Shown here one piece after another: positions 25,811 through 36,028 of a stretch of DNA of 64,000 nucleotides. The stretch's first letter is position 1; each line of letters opens with the position of its first letter. This stretch comes from Clostridia bacterium (GTDB lineage: Bacteria > Bacillota > Clostridia > Acetivibrionales > DSM-2933). The DNA lies in the NCBI GenBank assembly GCA_026416815.1, contig JAOAEJ010000011.1:1-64000 (forward strand), given 5' to 3'. Below the pieces are notes generated by a model. That model saw only the letters and a program-made list of their open reading frames with translations, was not told where the DNA came from and ran no database searches. A program made the translations under genes and the position numbers.

Positions 25811-26899
25811 ATGAAGTTTAAAATAACGGTACTTCCGGGTGACGGTATAGGCCCGGAAGTTATAGAACAGGCTATTGATGTAATAAAGTTAGTTGGTGAA
25901 AAATATGACCATGAATTTGAAATGCAGGAAGCTCTGATAGGTGGATGTGCTATTGACGCCCATGGTGTACCCCTTCCCGAACAGACTCTTGAAATGTGTA
26001 AAAATTCCGATGCGGTACTTCTTGGAGCTGTTGGCGGATTCAAATGGGATACCCTTCCGGGACACATAAGGCCGGAAGCTGGGCTTTTAGGCATACGTGC
26101 CGGTTTGGGACTTTATGCAAACTTAAGGCCTGCTATCATATACAGTGCATTAAAGGACGCTTCACCGCTAAGACCGGATATAGTAAAAGACGGTATAGAT
26201 ATCATGGTAGTTCGTGAGTTAACAGGTGGAATGTACTTTGGAGATAGGGGCAGACTCCAGACTGAAAACATGGGAGAAGCTGCCTATGATACAGAGCAGT
26301 ACAGCGTTTTAGAGGTTGAAAGAATTGCAAGACTGGCCTTTGAAACTGCAATGAAGAGAAATAAGAAGCTTATGTCGGTAGACAAAGCAAACGTTCTTGA
26401 AAGCTCAAGGCTGTGGAGAGAAGTAGTAATAAAATTGTCCGCAGAATATCCTGAAGTAGAGCTTAGCCATATGTATGTAGACAATGCTGCAATGCAGCTT
26501 GTAAGGAATCCAATGCAGTTTGATGTAATTGTTACAACAAATATGTTTGGTGATATACTTTCAGACGAAGCTTCAATGATAACCGGATCAATCGGTATGC
26601 TGCCTTCAGCCAGCCTTGGAAAAGGAACGCTTGGCCTGTATGAGCCAATACACGGTTCAGCGCCTGACATAGCAGGACAGAATAAGGCAAACCCAATAGC
26701 TACTATACTTTCAGTATCTATGATGATGAAGTACTCCTTCGGACTTGATGATGTTGCTAAAGAAATTGAGGACGCTGTAGTTAATGTTTTAAATAAAGGC
26801 TACAGGACAGGAGATATAGCTTCCGAAGGAACTAAAGTAGTAGGTACAAAAGAAATGGGTCAGCTCATAAAGGATGAAATCACTGGAGCTGCAAAGTAA
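25811..26899 (+). CDS. leuB: 3-isopropylmalate dehydrogenase
   Basis: 362 aa, the family's normal length. It oxidatively decarboxylates 3-isopropylmalate with NAD in leucine biosynthesis. Features: [17 protein letters not shown] at the N-terminus, the substrate-binding [13 protein letters not shown], and the metal/NAD-binding [19 protein letters not shown] followed by [15 protein letters not shown] sits 9 bp before the ATG. Only a leuD tail remains upstream, so dehydratase subunits must be encoded elsewhere if leucine is made. A strong terminator follows. Confidence 0.97.
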   Translation: MKFKITVLPGDGIGPEVIEQAIDVIKLVGEKYDHEFEMQEALIGGCAIDAHGVPLPEQTLEMCKNSDAVLLGAVGGFKWDTLPGHIRPEAGLLGIRAGLGLYANLRPAIIYSALKDASPLRPDIVKDGIDIMVVRELTGGMYFGDRGRLQTENMGEAAYDTEQYSVLEVERIARLAFETAMKRNKKLMSVDKANVLESSRLWREVVIKLSAEYPEVELSHMYVDNAAMQLVRNPMQFDVIVTTNMFGDILSDEASMITGSIGMLPSASLGKGTLGLYEPIHGSAPDIAGQNKANPIATILSVSMMMKYSFGLDDVAKEIEDAVVNVLNKGYRTGDIASEGTKVVGTKEMGQLIKDEITGAAK

Positions 26900-26940
26900 T
26901 TTGAGTAATATAGAGTATTAATTGAGTATACAATACATAT

Positions 26941-26980
26941 AAAAATAGTTCCGGTACAATAGGTACCGGAACTATTTTTA
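26941..26980 (+). terminator. Terminator of leuB
   Basis: A 17-bp perfect stem (26941-26957 with 26963-26979), a 5-nt loop, and A and T runs on both sides. It may work in both directions. Confidence 0.92.
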
Positions 26981-27064
26981 TATGTAAATAAGTATATGAG
27001 TGCAGTAGATTATCACACATCAAGACTGTTTATGGCAGCTGCCAACAAATAGTTTATAAAAAAT

Positions 27065-27955
27065 TTAAGACTTGTTTATCTTGACTATACTTGCCATAAT
27101 CAGAACCATACCCGCAATTTGAACTACTGTCAATTTTTCTCCGAGGACAAAATAACCGAATATGACAGAAAAAACGGGAATGAAATTTAGAAAAGCCGAT
27201 GAAACTGTAGGCCCCAACCTTTTGGAGGCATAAATATAAAAAAAGTATGAAGCAGCCGAGCAAAGGACTCCAAGGTATATGAGGTTTACCAACGATACAG
27301 GAGATGGAACCTTCCAACTATCTACCTCATGAATTACAAAGGGTATAAATAGAAATATACTTGCAACAGTTTGATATGCGGTAATTACTATACTTGGATA
27401 CTTCTCCGACAGGCTTTTATTAAAGATTGTATATACAACCCATGCAATCATGGCAGCAATCACGAGAAGATTTCCTACTAAAGTGGAAGAGGAGAGATCC
27501 AAAGTTCCGTTAACTGTTATAACAAGGTACACTCCTAAGATGGATAGTATTATACATAAAACCATTTTCAAATTAATCTTTTGTTTAAATAACAATGCTT
27601 CGCTGATAAGAGTAAATATTGGAACCGAGGCTACAATCATAGAAGCATTGGAGGCTGTTGTATACTTGATTCCTGTGTTTTCAAAGATAAAGTAGAGGAC
27701 AATTCCAAAGAAGCCAGAAGCAGCTATAAAGCCTAAGTCCTTAAGTCTGACCGGGACAAATGACCGAGTAAATAAAAGCCATAGTAGAAGGATAACCGCT
27801 GCTATTATCTGTCTGAAAAAGGCGATTGAGGCAGGGGAAAGCTCGGTAAGCACTATTTTGGTACTTATGAAGGAATATGCCCAAAATATTACCGGTAACA
27901 TAATAAGTGCAACGGATAAATAATAGTCTTTTTTGCCATCTCTAAATATTTTCAA
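27065..27955 (-). CDS. DMT-superfamily (EamA) transporter
   Basis: 296 aa integral membrane protein with about ten hydrophobic segments forming two EamA repeats (ALIMLPVIFWAYSFISTKIV; LLVIAAMIAWVVYTIFNKSL). The segment SAFLNFIPVFSVIFGYFVLG is typical of repeat ends. It probably exports a metabolite such as an amino acid; the substrate is not predictable. TTG 27955 follows GGGGGAAA; another in-frame TTG at 27970 overlaps that site. Convergent with leuB, sharing the intervening terminator region. Confidence 0.87.
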   Translation of the reverse strand: MKIFRDGKKDYYLSVALIMLPVIFWAYSFISTKIVLTELSPASIAFFRQIIAAVILLLWLLFTRSFVPVRLKDLGFIAASGFFGIVLYFIFENTGIKYTTASNASMIVASVPIFTLISEALLFKQKINLKMVLCIILSILGVYLVITVNGTLDLSSSTLVGNLLVIAAMIAWVVYTIFNKSLSEKYPSIVITAYQTVASIFLFIPFVIHEVDSWKVPSPVSLVNLIYLGVLCSAASYFFYIYASKRLGPTVSSAFLNFIPVFSVIFGYFVLGEKLTVVQIAGMVLIMASIVKINKS

Positions 27956-27970
27956 TTCTTTTTCCCCCAA

Positions 27971-28454
27971 AAATATAAAATATCGTTTTATTATACCATT
28001 CGGTACATTTTAACACAATTTAAACCTTGTGCAAAATAAAGTCTAAATAGTTTATGAGGTTAATAACAGGACTTGCGGGAAATGCATTATAAGTACTGAA
28101 TATTAGTGATAGATTTCACATACAAAATTGTGTAATAAAAGCTTGTGCAATTGTGGAATAAAATCACATGTTTCTATATATTTTATTAATATATAAAAAC
28201 ATGTATACAAATTGCAAAAAGAATCTACAACGAAGTTTCCCTAAATCTTTTTTGCAATTTGTTATCTTAAGTTATATTGCGATAATCAAATTTTTCTTGT
28301 ATATCATTATCGCAATTTATATTGCTTGAATTTTATGTGAAATTGTAATGCCATCAACAGAATTAACCGCTTTTAATGTAGACATAATATACAAAATATA
28401 TAAAGGCACATACAACTGTATATGTATTTAGTTATGTAAAGGGGTGCGTTCCAT
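27971..28454. other. Intergenic region before oppB
   Basis: No gene is seen in this 480-bp AT-rich stretch. It contains repeat copy B (28201-28320) and presumably the promoters of the divergent exporter and opp genes, but no convincing -35/-10 pair stands out. Confidence 0.5.
28201..28320. repeat. Dispersed ~118-bp repeat, copy B (inverted relative to A)
   Basis: The reverse complement of this stretch matches 20791-20910 almost base for base, with a few substitutions and single-base gaps. It has the same two adjacent hairpins. The copies face each other across about 7.3 kb. Confidence 0.88.
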
Positions 28455-29375
28455 TTGGGTTACTACATTCTTAAGAGGTTTTTCTACTCGCTGCTTTCTC
28501 TTTTTATTATTATTACTGCCTCATTCTTTATGATGCATGCAATGCCGGGCAGTGTATACACTGCTGAGAAGAAGCTCCCACCGGCAATTGAGGAGAATAT
28601 TAAAGCAAAATACGGTCTTGATAAACCTCTGCATGAGCAGTACTTATTAACGCTTACCAACCTTGCAAAATTAGATTTTGGTATGTCTATGCACAATGAA
28701 GGTAGAGGGGTAAATGACATCATTGAAGAGCATTTTCCAGTGTCTGCAAGCCTAGGTACCCTTTCCATTGTTTTAGTGCTTTTGGGTGGGGTTCCTCTCG
28801 GGATTGTTTCGGCTATGAATAAAGGCAAGTGGCAGGATAATGTTTCTATGGTTATTGTTACTCTGGGAGTTACGGTACCGGGGTTTGTTGTTGCTGCATT
28901 GGCACAGTATTTTATATCGGTTAAGCTGAAACTGCTTCCGGTAATGGGATTTGATACACCTAAGCACTGGATTCTTCCGGGAGTTGCTCTTTCATTCTTT
29001 TATATGGCCTTTATTGCCAGACTTATACGCTCCGGTATGGTAGAGGTACTAGAGCAGGACTATATAAGGACTGCGAGAGCTAAGGGCCTTTCCAAAGCTG
29101 TAGTAGTATACAAACATGCTCTGAAAAATGCCGTACTCCCCGTCATTGCCTTTTTAGGTCCCTTGGCTGCAGGTATACTGACAGGAACTTTTGTAATAGA
29201 GAGAGTTTTTAGTATACCAGGGCTAGGCAGATATTTTATAAGCAGTATATCCAACAGGGATTATACTGTGATAATGGGCGTGACCGTATTTTATGCAGCT
29301 TTCTTACTCCTTATGGTGTTTATCGTAGATATAATTTACGTCATTATAGATCCAAGAATAAAATTGAAGAATTAG
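28455..29375 (+). CDS. oppB: Oligopeptide ABC transporter permease OppB
   Basis: 306 aa. N-terminal membrane anchor (YILKRFFYSLLSLFIIITASF) with the OppB/DppB start pattern, followed by a BPD_transp_1 domain with about six helices. The EAA loop region DYIRTARAKGLSKAVVVYKHAL contacts the ATPase. TTG 28455 has GGGGTG at 28441-28446. First gene of oppBCDFA, which imports peptides using ATP. Confidence 0.95.
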   Translation: MGYYILKRFFYSLLSLFIIITASFFMMHAMPGSVYTAEKKLPPAIEENIKAKYGLDKPLHEQYLLTLTNLAKLDFGMSMHNEGRGVNDIIEEHFPVSASLGTLSIVLVLLGGVPLGIVSAMNKGKWQDNVSMVIVTLGVTVPGFVVAALAQYFISVKLKLLPVMGFDTPKHWILPGVALSFFYMAFIARLIRSGMVEVLEQDYIRTARAKGLSKAVVVYKHALKNAVLPVIAFLGPLAAGILTGTFVIERVFSIPGLGRYFISSISNRDYTVIMGVTVFYAAFLLLMVFIVDIIYVIIDPRIKLKN

Positions 29376-29387
29376 TGGGGTGCAGGT

Positions 29388-30359
29388 ATGGAAATATCGA
29401 CTGAACTTTTTAAACCTCTGAATAAAAGGACTCCGGCAAGAGAAGAAGCAGTACGGCCTAGCCTCACTTACTGGAAGGACGCTTGGAAGCGCCTTAAGAA
29501 GAATAAGGTTGCCATGATATGCCTTATGGCCATTACATTGATTTTCTTGGCTGCAATAATCGGACCTTATCTAATACCGTATTCTTATTCGGAGCAGATC
29601 AGAGGTGAAGAAGATTTGGCTCCTTGCCGGGAACACCTCTTTGGCACTGACGGTCTCGGTCGGGATATGCTTGCAAGAGTTTTATTCGGTATGAGGATTT
29701 CCTTGAGCGTAGGTATTGTGGCGAGCATTATAAACCTTACCATAGGTGTAGTCTATGGGGGTATATCAGGTTATTTTGGCGGAAAGATGGATAATCTCAT
29801 GATGAGACTTGTGGATATTATAGACAGTATACCTACGACGCTTTATGTGATACTTCTGATGGTTGTATTCAAAAATCCTGAGGTAAATATCTTTGAGCTG
29901 CCGGTATTATCCTTGTTTAAGGGGTTGGGAGCTTCTCTCATCAGTATATATGTAGCATTGGGAACCACCTACTGGATTACTATGGCAAGGATTGTAAGGG
30001 GTGAGGTTTTAAGCCTTAAAGAAAGGGAATATGTTACTGCCGCCAAAGCTCTGGGTGCAAGCAATATGCGTGTCCTCTTCAAGCATTTGATACCCAATTG
30101 CATAGGAACAATTATTGTAATAACAATGCTGCAAATACCTACTGCTATATTTGTAGAATCATTTTTAAGTTTCTTAGGTCTCGGGGTCGATGTCCCTATG
30201 GCAAGCCTTGGAAGCCTTGCAGCTGATGCACTTGGGGGTATAAGGTCCTACTTCTATCTTTTAGCTTTCCCGTCGCTGGCAATTTGTGTAATCATGCTCA
30301 CGTTCAACCTATTTGGTGACGGTTTGAGAAATGCTCTGGATCCAAGGATGAGAAAATAG
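29388..30359 (+). CDS. oppC: Oligopeptide ABC transporter permease OppC
   Basis: 323 aa. A cytoplasmic N-terminus leads into the first helix (ALxxLIFLAAIIGPYLIPY region); HLFGTDGLGRDMLARVLFG is the OppC/DppC signature loop, and EYVTAAKALGASNMRVLFKH is the EAA motif. It pairs with OppB to form the membrane channel. It starts 12 bp after oppB with its own GGGGTGCAGG-like ribosome site. Confidence 0.95.
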   Translation: MEISTELFKPLNKRTPAREEAVRPSLTYWKDAWKRLKKNKVAMICLMAITLIFLAAIIGPYLIPYSYSEQIRGEEDLAPCREHLFGTDGLGRDMLARVLFGMRISLSVGIVASIINLTIGVVYGGISGYFGGKMDNLMMRLVDIIDSIPTTLYVILLMVVFKNPEVNIFELPVLSLFKGLGASLISIYVALGTTYWITMARIVRGEVLSLKEREYVTAAKALGASNMRVLFKHLIPNCIGTIIVITMLQIPTAIFVESFLSFLGLGVDVPMASLGSLAADALGGIRSYFYLLAFPSLAICVIMLTFNLFGDGLRNALDPRMRK

Positions 30360-30376
30360 AAAAGGTGGAAATTAGT

Positions 30377-31360
30377 ATGAATAATATACTGGAAGTAAAG
30401 AACTTGAAAACCATCTTCCATACCTATGCAGGACAGATATCTGCTTTAAATAATATTTCTTTCAGTATCGGACAGGGAGAAGCGGTAGGGATTGTCGGAG
30501 AATCGGGAAGCGGCAAGAGTGTCACTATGCTGTCTATAATCAAGCTTTTATCGGAAAACGGGAGGATTATAGAAGGGCAGATAACCTTTAACGGTAAAGA
30601 TATTAGAAATGCCGGTGAAAAAGAAATGCAAAACATCAGGGGAAATGATATAGGCATGATATTCCAGGACCCCATGACATCGTTAAACCCATTGTTTACT
30701 ATAGGTAATCAGCTAATGGAGGCTATACTCAAACACAACAGGATTTCAAAAGCCCAGGCAAAGCAAAAGGCGATTGAAATGTTAAAGCTAGTAGGTATAC
30801 CCAGCCCGGAAAAGCGTCTTAGCCAATACCCCCATGAGTTTAGCGGGGGTATGAGGCAACGAGCTATGATTGCTATGGCTCTTTCGTGTGAACCTAAGCT
30901 GCTTATTGCCGATGAGCCTACCACCGCTCTGGATGTAACTATCCAAGCGCAGATAATGGAATTAATGAAGGAACTCAAGAATAAGATTAATACATCAATT
31001 ATTCTTATCACCCATGATCTTGGATTGGTTGCTGATGTATGCGACAGAATTATAGTGATGTACGGGGGTACTATCGTAGAACAGGGCAAGGTGGATGAAA
31101 TATTTTATAACCCACAGCACCCTTACACTATGGGGCTTTTAAAAAGTATTCCGAGGCTCAACATGGGGAAGGAGCGTCTGAAGCCTATCGACGGGCAGCC
31201 GCCTGATTTGATTGGAGCTCCCTACGGGTGTCCTTTTGTGGCAAGATGCCCTAAAGCAATGCAGATATGCGATATTAAAAAACCGGAGTATAAAGAGGTT
31301 GGCAAAGGGCATGGAGCTGCATGCTGGCTCTTATATACCAAAAACAGAGGGGGAGAGTAA
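30377..31360 (+). CDS. oppD: Oligopeptide ABC transporter ATPase OppD
   Basis: 327 aa. Walker [12 protein letters not shown] signature [15 protein letters not shown], Walker B LLIADEPT and the switch His in ITHDLG are all intact. The C-terminal oligopeptide-binding extension has cysteines in [15 protein letters not shown], usual for OppD/DppD. ATG 30377 follows AAGGTGG (30362-30368); an in-frame GTG at 30365 overlaps that site. Its stop codon overlaps the oppF start by one base. Confidence 0.95.
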   Translation: MNNILEVKNLKTIFHTYAGQISALNNISFSIGQGEAVGIVGESGSGKSVTMLSIIKLLSENGRIIEGQITFNGKDIRNAGEKEMQNIRGNDIGMIFQDPMTSLNPLFTIGNQLMEAILKHNRISKAQAKQKAIEMLKLVGIPSPEKRLSQYPHEFSGGMRQRAMIAMALSCEPKLLIADEPTTALDVTIQAQIMELMKELKNKINTSIILITHDLGLVADVCDRIIVMYGGTIVEQGKVDEIFYNPQHPYTMGLLKSIPRLNMGKERLKPIDGQPPDLIGAPYGCPFVARCPKAMQICDIKKPEYKEVGKGHGAACWLLYTKNRGGE

Positions 31361-32337
31361 TGGCTGCAAAGGATAAGAAAATACTTGAAGTAAAAAACCT
31401 TACAAAATTCTTTCCCGTTAAAAAAGATTTCTTTGGTACATCTCATTCGATGGTCAAAGCAGTGGATAATGTCAGCTTTTATATTAATAAAGGTGAAACC
31501 CTGGGGCTTGTAGGGGAAAGCGGATGTGGTAAGACCACCACCGGTAGAACTATCTTGAGACTTCATGAGCCTACAGCCGGCGAAATAATCTTTGAAGGCA
31601 ATAATATAACAGAAGCGGATATGAAACCACTACGTAAGAAAATGCAGATAATATTTCAGGATCCCTATGCCTCACTTAATCCAAGGATGACAGTAGGAGA
31701 TATCATAGGGGAGCCTATGGAAATACACGATTTGGAAAAGGGTAGTCAAAGAAAAGATAAAATATATCAACTGCTTGAAATGGTCGGGTTGAATAGAGAG
31801 CATGCAAGCAGATATCCACATGAATTCAGCGGAGGACAGAGGCAGAGGGTGGGTATAGCAAGAGCCTTGGCAGTAAAGCCTGAATTTATAGTTTGTGACG
31901 AGCCTATATCTGCACTGGATGTATCTATACAGGCGCAGATTGTGAACATGCTGGAGGATTTGCAGGCTTCTCTTGGATTGACATATCTATTTATAGCCCA
32001 TGATTTGTCCATGGTAAAGCATATAAGCGATAAGGTTGGTGTAATGTACCTAGGCAAACTGATAGAGCTTGCGGATAGTGAAGAGATTTATTCAAAGCCT
32101 GCACATCCGTATACTCAGGCTCTATTATCTTCCATTCCTATTGCAGACCCATCGGAGAGCAGGAAAAAGAAAAGGATAATTCTTGAAGGCGATGTGCCGA
32201 GCCCTATAAATCCTCCGTCCGGTTGCAGATTTAGGACCAGGTGCAGATACTCTATGAAGAAATGTGAAGAATTGGAGCCGGAGTTTAAAGAAATATCAAT
32301 AGGACACTTTTGTGCATGCCATTTGGTGTCAGAGTAA
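31360..32337 (+). CDS. oppF: Oligopeptide ABC transporter ATPase OppF
   Basis: 325 aa. Walker [10 protein letters not shown], signature [15 protein letters not shown], Walker [10 protein letters not shown] and the switch His in IAHDLS are present. The C-terminal region has [16 protein letters not shown], matching the OppF extension. The start at 31360 (TAATG overlap with oppD) has GGGGGAG 3-9 bp upstream, better than the longer in-frame ATG at 31321. It works as the second ATPase of the importer. Confidence 0.95.
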   Translation: MAAKDKKILEVKNLTKFFPVKKDFFGTSHSMVKAVDNVSFYINKGETLGLVGESGCGKTTTGRTILRLHEPTAGEIIFEGNNITEADMKPLRKKMQIIFQDPYASLNPRMTVGDIIGEPMEIHDLEKGSQRKDKIYQLLEMVGLNREHASRYPHEFSGGQRQRVGIARALAVKPEFIVCDEPISALDVSIQAQIVNMLEDLQASLGLTYLFIAHDLSMVKHISDKVGVMYLGKLIELADSEEIYSKPAHPYTQALLSSIPIADPSESRKKKRIILEGDVPSPINPPSGCRFRTRCRYSMKKCEELEPEFKEISIGHFCACHLVSE

Positions 32338-32396
32338 ACTTGGTTAAATGGGGAGACCCGTTTATATAAACAAAGAATGATAGGGGGATTCGCAAA

Positions 32397-34028
32397 ATGC
32401 TAAGAAAGGTATTGGCAATGGTGGTTGCCGCTTCTGTATTTGCTTCAGCATTCGTAGGCTGTGGCTCAAGTGATGATAAAGATAGTGGCAATACTTCAGA
32501 AAAAAGCACTGTTAGTGCGACTGTCGGTCCTGAACCGGAGACTATAGATCCGGCTTTGAACACTTCTGCTGACGGATCTATTTATCTTGTACACACTTTT
32601 GAAGGTCTTACGAAGGTTGGAAGTGACGGGAAGACTATAGCAGGTGCAGCTAAGGAATGGAAAATTTCTGATGATGGACTTAAATATACGTTTACAATCA
32701 GAGATGATGCCAAATGGTCTGACGGCAAGCCTGTAACAGCTCAGGATTTTGAGTATGCATGGAAAAGGGCACTTGACCCTGCAACAGCATCCGACTATGC
32801 TACTCAGCTCTATTATCTGAAAAACGGTGAAGAGTTCAACCAAGGTAAAGCAAAAGCCGATGACGTTGGTGTAAAGGCTAAGGATGAGAAGACTCTTGAG
32901 GTTGATCTGAAAGTGCCTACTGTATACTTCCTTGACCTTACAAACTTCCCGACTTACTTCCCTGTAAGAAAGGATATTATCGAAAAGTACAAGGATAAGT
33001 GGACTCAGTCTGCTGAAAGCTATATAAGCAATGGTGCCTATAAGATGACCGAGTGGAAACACAATGCAGAAATTGTTATGACGCTTAATGAAAATTACTG
33101 GGATAAGAAGGATATCAAAATTAAAGAAATACACTGGAAGCTGACTGACGACCATGCAGCAGCCTTAAACGCTTTTGAATCGGGTGAACATGACTTTAAT
33201 GACGGTCAGGTTCCTACAGAGGAGTTTCCTAAGCTGATAGCAGATGGTAAAACTACTCCTGTAAACGAGCTCGGTGTTAATGCTGTAGTGTTAAATGTTA
33301 ACAAAGCCCCTGTAAACGATCTTAAAGTTAGAAAAGCATTGTCATTAGCTATTGATAGAAAGTTCATTGTTGAAAAGGTTCAACGTGGCGGTCAAAAAAC
33401 AGCAGTAGGGTTTGTTCCTTATGGTATGCCCGGACTTGATACTGCTAAGGATTTCAGGACTGAAGCAGGTGCAGAAAGTTACTTCACCGAAACAGCGGAT
33501 ATTGAAGGCGCTAAAAAATTGTTAGCAGAAGCAGGATATCCTGAAGGTAAGGGACTGCCTGAAATTGAATACTCCAATAACACTAATGCTGTTAACAACA
33601 AACTGGCGGAAGCGCTGCAGGAACAATGGGCCAAAATAGGTGTTAAAGCCAAAATAAGCAATATGGAGTGGAGTGTGTTCATTCCTTACAGACAGGAAAA
33701 GAAACATACTATTGCCAGATATTCTTGGAGTGGGGACTATATGGACCCTATGACATTCATGGATATATGGCTTACCGGTAATGGTAACAACGACTCAGGT
33801 TGGAGCAATAAAGAATATGACAGTTTGATTGCAGAGGCTAAAAGCACAAATGACCAGGCTAAGAGAATGGCTGCTTTGCATAAAGCAGAGAAAATATTGA
33901 TGGAAGAGCTGCCTGTCATACCAATCAGCTATCGTCTCAAAAACAGCCTTGTCAACCCTAAACTCAAAGGGGTTTACCAGAACCCGCTCGGTCAGGTATT
34001 TTTCCACTATGCTTACTGGGAAAAATAA
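32397..34028 (+). CDS. oppA: Oligopeptide-binding lipoprotein OppA
   Basis: 543 aa extracytoplasmic solute-binding protein (SBP_bac_5). The signal peptide is lipoprotein type, with the lipobox around FVGCGSS at about residues 20-26 and Cys as the anchor. The mature part starts ...TVGPEPETIDPALN, the usual peptide-binding opening, and contains DDAKWSDGKPVTAQDFEYAW. Expected to capture peptides outside the membrane for OppBCDF. AGGGGG precedes the ATG. Gene order B-C-D-F-A places the receptor last. Confidence 0.95.
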   Translation: MLRKVLAMVVAASVFASAFVGCGSSDDKDSGNTSEKSTVSATVGPEPETIDPALNTSADGSIYLVHTFEGLTKVGSDGKTIAGAAKEWKISDDGLKYTFTIRDDAKWSDGKPVTAQDFEYAWKRALDPATASDYATQLYYLKNGEEFNQGKAKADDVGVKAKDEKTLEVDLKVPTVYFLDLTNFPTYFPVRKDIIEKYKDKWTQSAESYISNGAYKMTEWKHNAEIVMTLNENYWDKKDIKIKEIHWKLTDDHAAALNAFESGEHDFNDGQVPTEEFPKLIADGKTTPVNELGVNAVVLNVNKAPVNDLKVRKALSLAIDRKFIVEKVQRGGQKTAVGFVPYGMPGLDTAKDFRTEAGAESYFTETADIEGAKKLLAEAGYPEGKGLPEIEYSNNTNAVNNKLAEALQEQWAKIGVKAKISNMEWSVFIPYRQEKKHTIARYSWSGDYMDPMTFMDIWLTGNGNNDSGWSNKEYDSLIAEAKSTNDQAKRMAALHKAEKILMEELPVIPISYRLKNSLVNPKLKGVYQNPLGQVFFHYAYWEK

Positions 34029-34170
34029 GTCCCAATACGTATATTTTTACCTGTAAAAATCATGAGGCTGGTGAATTTTCCAGAGTGTCTTAAGACACCG
34101 CCAATATCATGCCCTTATAGGGCTAATGCATGCCGCATGTTTTACCGGTGTTCATGTCTGATTTTATTGA

Positions 34171-34218
34171 GCCGTATATAGCTATGCTGTAATTGGCATA
34201 GCTATATATGGCTTTTTT
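34171..34218 (+). terminator. Terminator of opp operon
   Basis: A 17-bp stem with at most one mismatch (34171-34187 with 34196-34212), an 8-nt loop and TTTTTT immediately after. Confidence 0.9.
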
Positions 34219-34303
34219 GCTGTGCAGGTGTAAGGAGTTAAAAGGCTTTGGTGAGATTCTATAAATGCTTACTGTATGGCAAGGGATTAATTGGCTAATA
34301 AGG

Positions 34304-34430
34304 CACATATGATTTTGGACATTTTTATATGACTAAAAGATGCACACATATGACCATTAGAACATTTATATATGACTAAAAGATGTACACATATGACCAT
34401 TAGAACATTTATATATGACTAAAGGATGCT
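34304..34430. repeat. 43-bp tandem repeat, three units
   Basis: Units run 34304-34344 (41 bp, diverged), 34345-34387 and 34388-34430 (43 bp each, nearly identical). Each holds CACATATGA near the start and TATATGACTAAA near the end, so a TATGA core recurs about every 20 bp. There are no spacers, so it is not CRISPR. Confidence 0.9.
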
Positions 34431-34587
34431 TATAGTATTTAGTGTAAGAGGTTTTTGAGAAATATGGTGCTACTGACTGCTAATATGTCGAACTAGTATA
34501 GTATTATTACATTAACAGTTAAAACCGTGTATGAAATAAGGAGGAGAAAGTAAATAACATCAAACTATTTGTAAATAGGAGAAGGAT

Positions 34588-35208
34588 ATGAAAAAATTAA
34601 TTTTTACAGCACAAGTTCTATTAGTATTATTTTTAATTGTAGGATGCAGTACAGGTAATGGTAAGGCCAGCAAAGAGCCTTCAAAACAAGCAAGTAAAGT
34701 ATCTCAAACGGTCCAGCCAACACAATCAGCTCAACCAACTGTTTGCAGCATAAGCTATAATCAATTTGAGATAATCTTTGATAGATTAAAGAATGAAATA
34801 AAAGTAGATGGTTATAAATATCTTAGCGGATCTGAGGGAGATAATGTAACTATTATAGATCCTATACTAACATTTGGAAAAAGGACAAATCTCACTTTAG
34901 ATGGAAAGTTCGATACCTCTCATCCGCTTACAACACAAGAAACGCTTATTTTTGCGAATAAAAAAAATGATAGATATTTTCTTATAAAGATGTCATATAC
35001 AAAAACGGATTTAGATAATGATATTATAAATTATTCATCAGAAGGCGGTTATAAAGGAACAAACGAGGCTCTTATAAAAAAATCAGACTTAGCAATATTC
35101 AGTTACAAGAATCTAATATTTACTGTTCTACAGGTGGATGAAAAGGCAGTTGACACAAGGGTAACTGAAGCATTTATGAAAGAAATTATCAAAATCATTA
35201 CTAAATAA
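34588..35208 (+). CDS. Lipoprotein of unknown function
   Basis: 206 aa. Signal peptide MKKLIFTAQVLLVLFLIVGC with a lipobox LIVGC ending at Cys20, then a low-complexity linker rich in Ser, Lys, Gln and Pro (about 22-50), then a folded domain of mixed strands and helices. No known domain recognised. GGAGAAGG lies before the ATG. The gene ends where a truncated subtilase-like frame begins, so this area may have been rearranged. Confidence 0.8.
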   Translation: MKKLIFTAQVLLVLFLIVGCSTGNGKASKEPSKQASKVSQTVQPTQSAQPTVCSISYNQFEIIFDRLKNEIKVDGYKYLSGSEGDNVTIIDPILTFGKRTNLTLDGKFDTSHPLTTQETLIFANKKNDRYFLIKMSYTKTDLDNDIINYSSEGGYKGTNEALIKKSDLAIFSYKNLIFTVLQVDEKAVDTRVTEAFMKEIIKIITK

Positions 35209-35716
35209 AAATCAAATTACCTATACACAACAATCAACTGTAACAACAACATGGAATGCAACTGGTAATGTAAGTGGATCAGCTACTATTGGGACAAGCT
35301 TTGTTGGCAAAGTAGAGGTAACCGTAGGTGTTGCTGTTTCAAAGGAGAAGAGTTGGTATAGTGGGTACTCATATGGTATAACACAGTCAATTCCAGGAAG
35401 AACAACTCCTGAAGTAATTTCGGTATCAGCGATAGACTCTAACAATAATATAGCAACTTTTTCGTCGGCGGGGAAAATTGATTTTTGTGCTCCTGGAGTT
35501 GATATATATTCAACTTATCTAGCTTCAGGTTACACAAGTTTAGGTGGCACTTCTATGGCTACTCCTCATATAACTGGTGAAATTGCATTGTATCTGGAAA
35601 ATAAACCTAGTGCTAATACTACTGAAGTTAGGGATTATTTAATATCAAAATGTAGAGATTTAGGGTCTGAAGGACTTGATAATTTTTATGGGTTTGGAAT
35701 GCCAGTTTTGAATTAA
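35209..35716 (+). pseudogene. Chimeric subtilase fragment
   Basis: An open frame without a plausible start (open from about 35080 in a frame that overlaps the lipoprotein). The last ~105 codons (35405-35716) are the C-terminal part of a subtilisin-like protease: VISVSAIDSNNNIATFSSAG, the serine site LGGTSMATPHITGE, and a C-terminal helix. The Asp and His parts of the triad are absent. The first ~60 codons (TTTWNATGNVSGSATIGTSF onward) are Ser/Thr/Gly-rich and do not resemble a subtilase, suggesting two broken genes were joined in frame. Confidence 0.75.
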
Positions 35717-35731
35717 AATTTAAAAAACTTA

Positions 35732-35774
35732 AATAAGGGCACAAATTGATTACACATTAATTTGTGCCCTTATT
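35732..35774 (+). terminator. Terminator after the subtilase fragment
   Basis: A 16-bp perfect stem (35732-35747 with 35759-35774), with an A-rich left and T-rich right shoulder. It is a complete terminator despite the broken gene before it. Confidence 0.88.
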
Positions 35775-35882
35775 CATATGTACCTATAAACTTTGCAGCT
35801 TATGTTGATAAAAGTAATAAATATTATATAATAGAATTATAGGTTTTGTTAAAGCTTGTTAAATACATAATACCATTGTAAT

Positions 35883-35986
35883 ATAGATAATTTAGGTTGA
35901 ACTTAGTGATTTCCAGCTAGGCAATAAGTTGTGACAAGTACGATTTGCCTGGCTGGATAAAATCACTTTCAACCTAAATTATCTAC
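35883..35986. repeat. MITE-like palindromic repeat C, copy 2
   Basis: Closely matches 22337-22440 in the same orientation. The terminal repeats are ATAGATAATTTAGGTTGAAC and TTCAACCTAAATTATCTAC. It lies 42 bp upstream of the receiver-domain gene. Confidence 0.88.
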
Positions 35987-36028
35987 AATTAAGGATGCCA
36001 ATAGACTTAATCTATTTGGAGGGAAGCT

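Noticed and set aside
32496..33155. 219-codon minus-strand frame inside oppA
   Set aside because: Antisense shadow of a conserved binding-protein gene, without ribosome site or domain.
34304..34430. Possible CRISPR array
   Set aside because: Repeat units are directly adjacent with no spacers, only three units, and no cas genes nearby.
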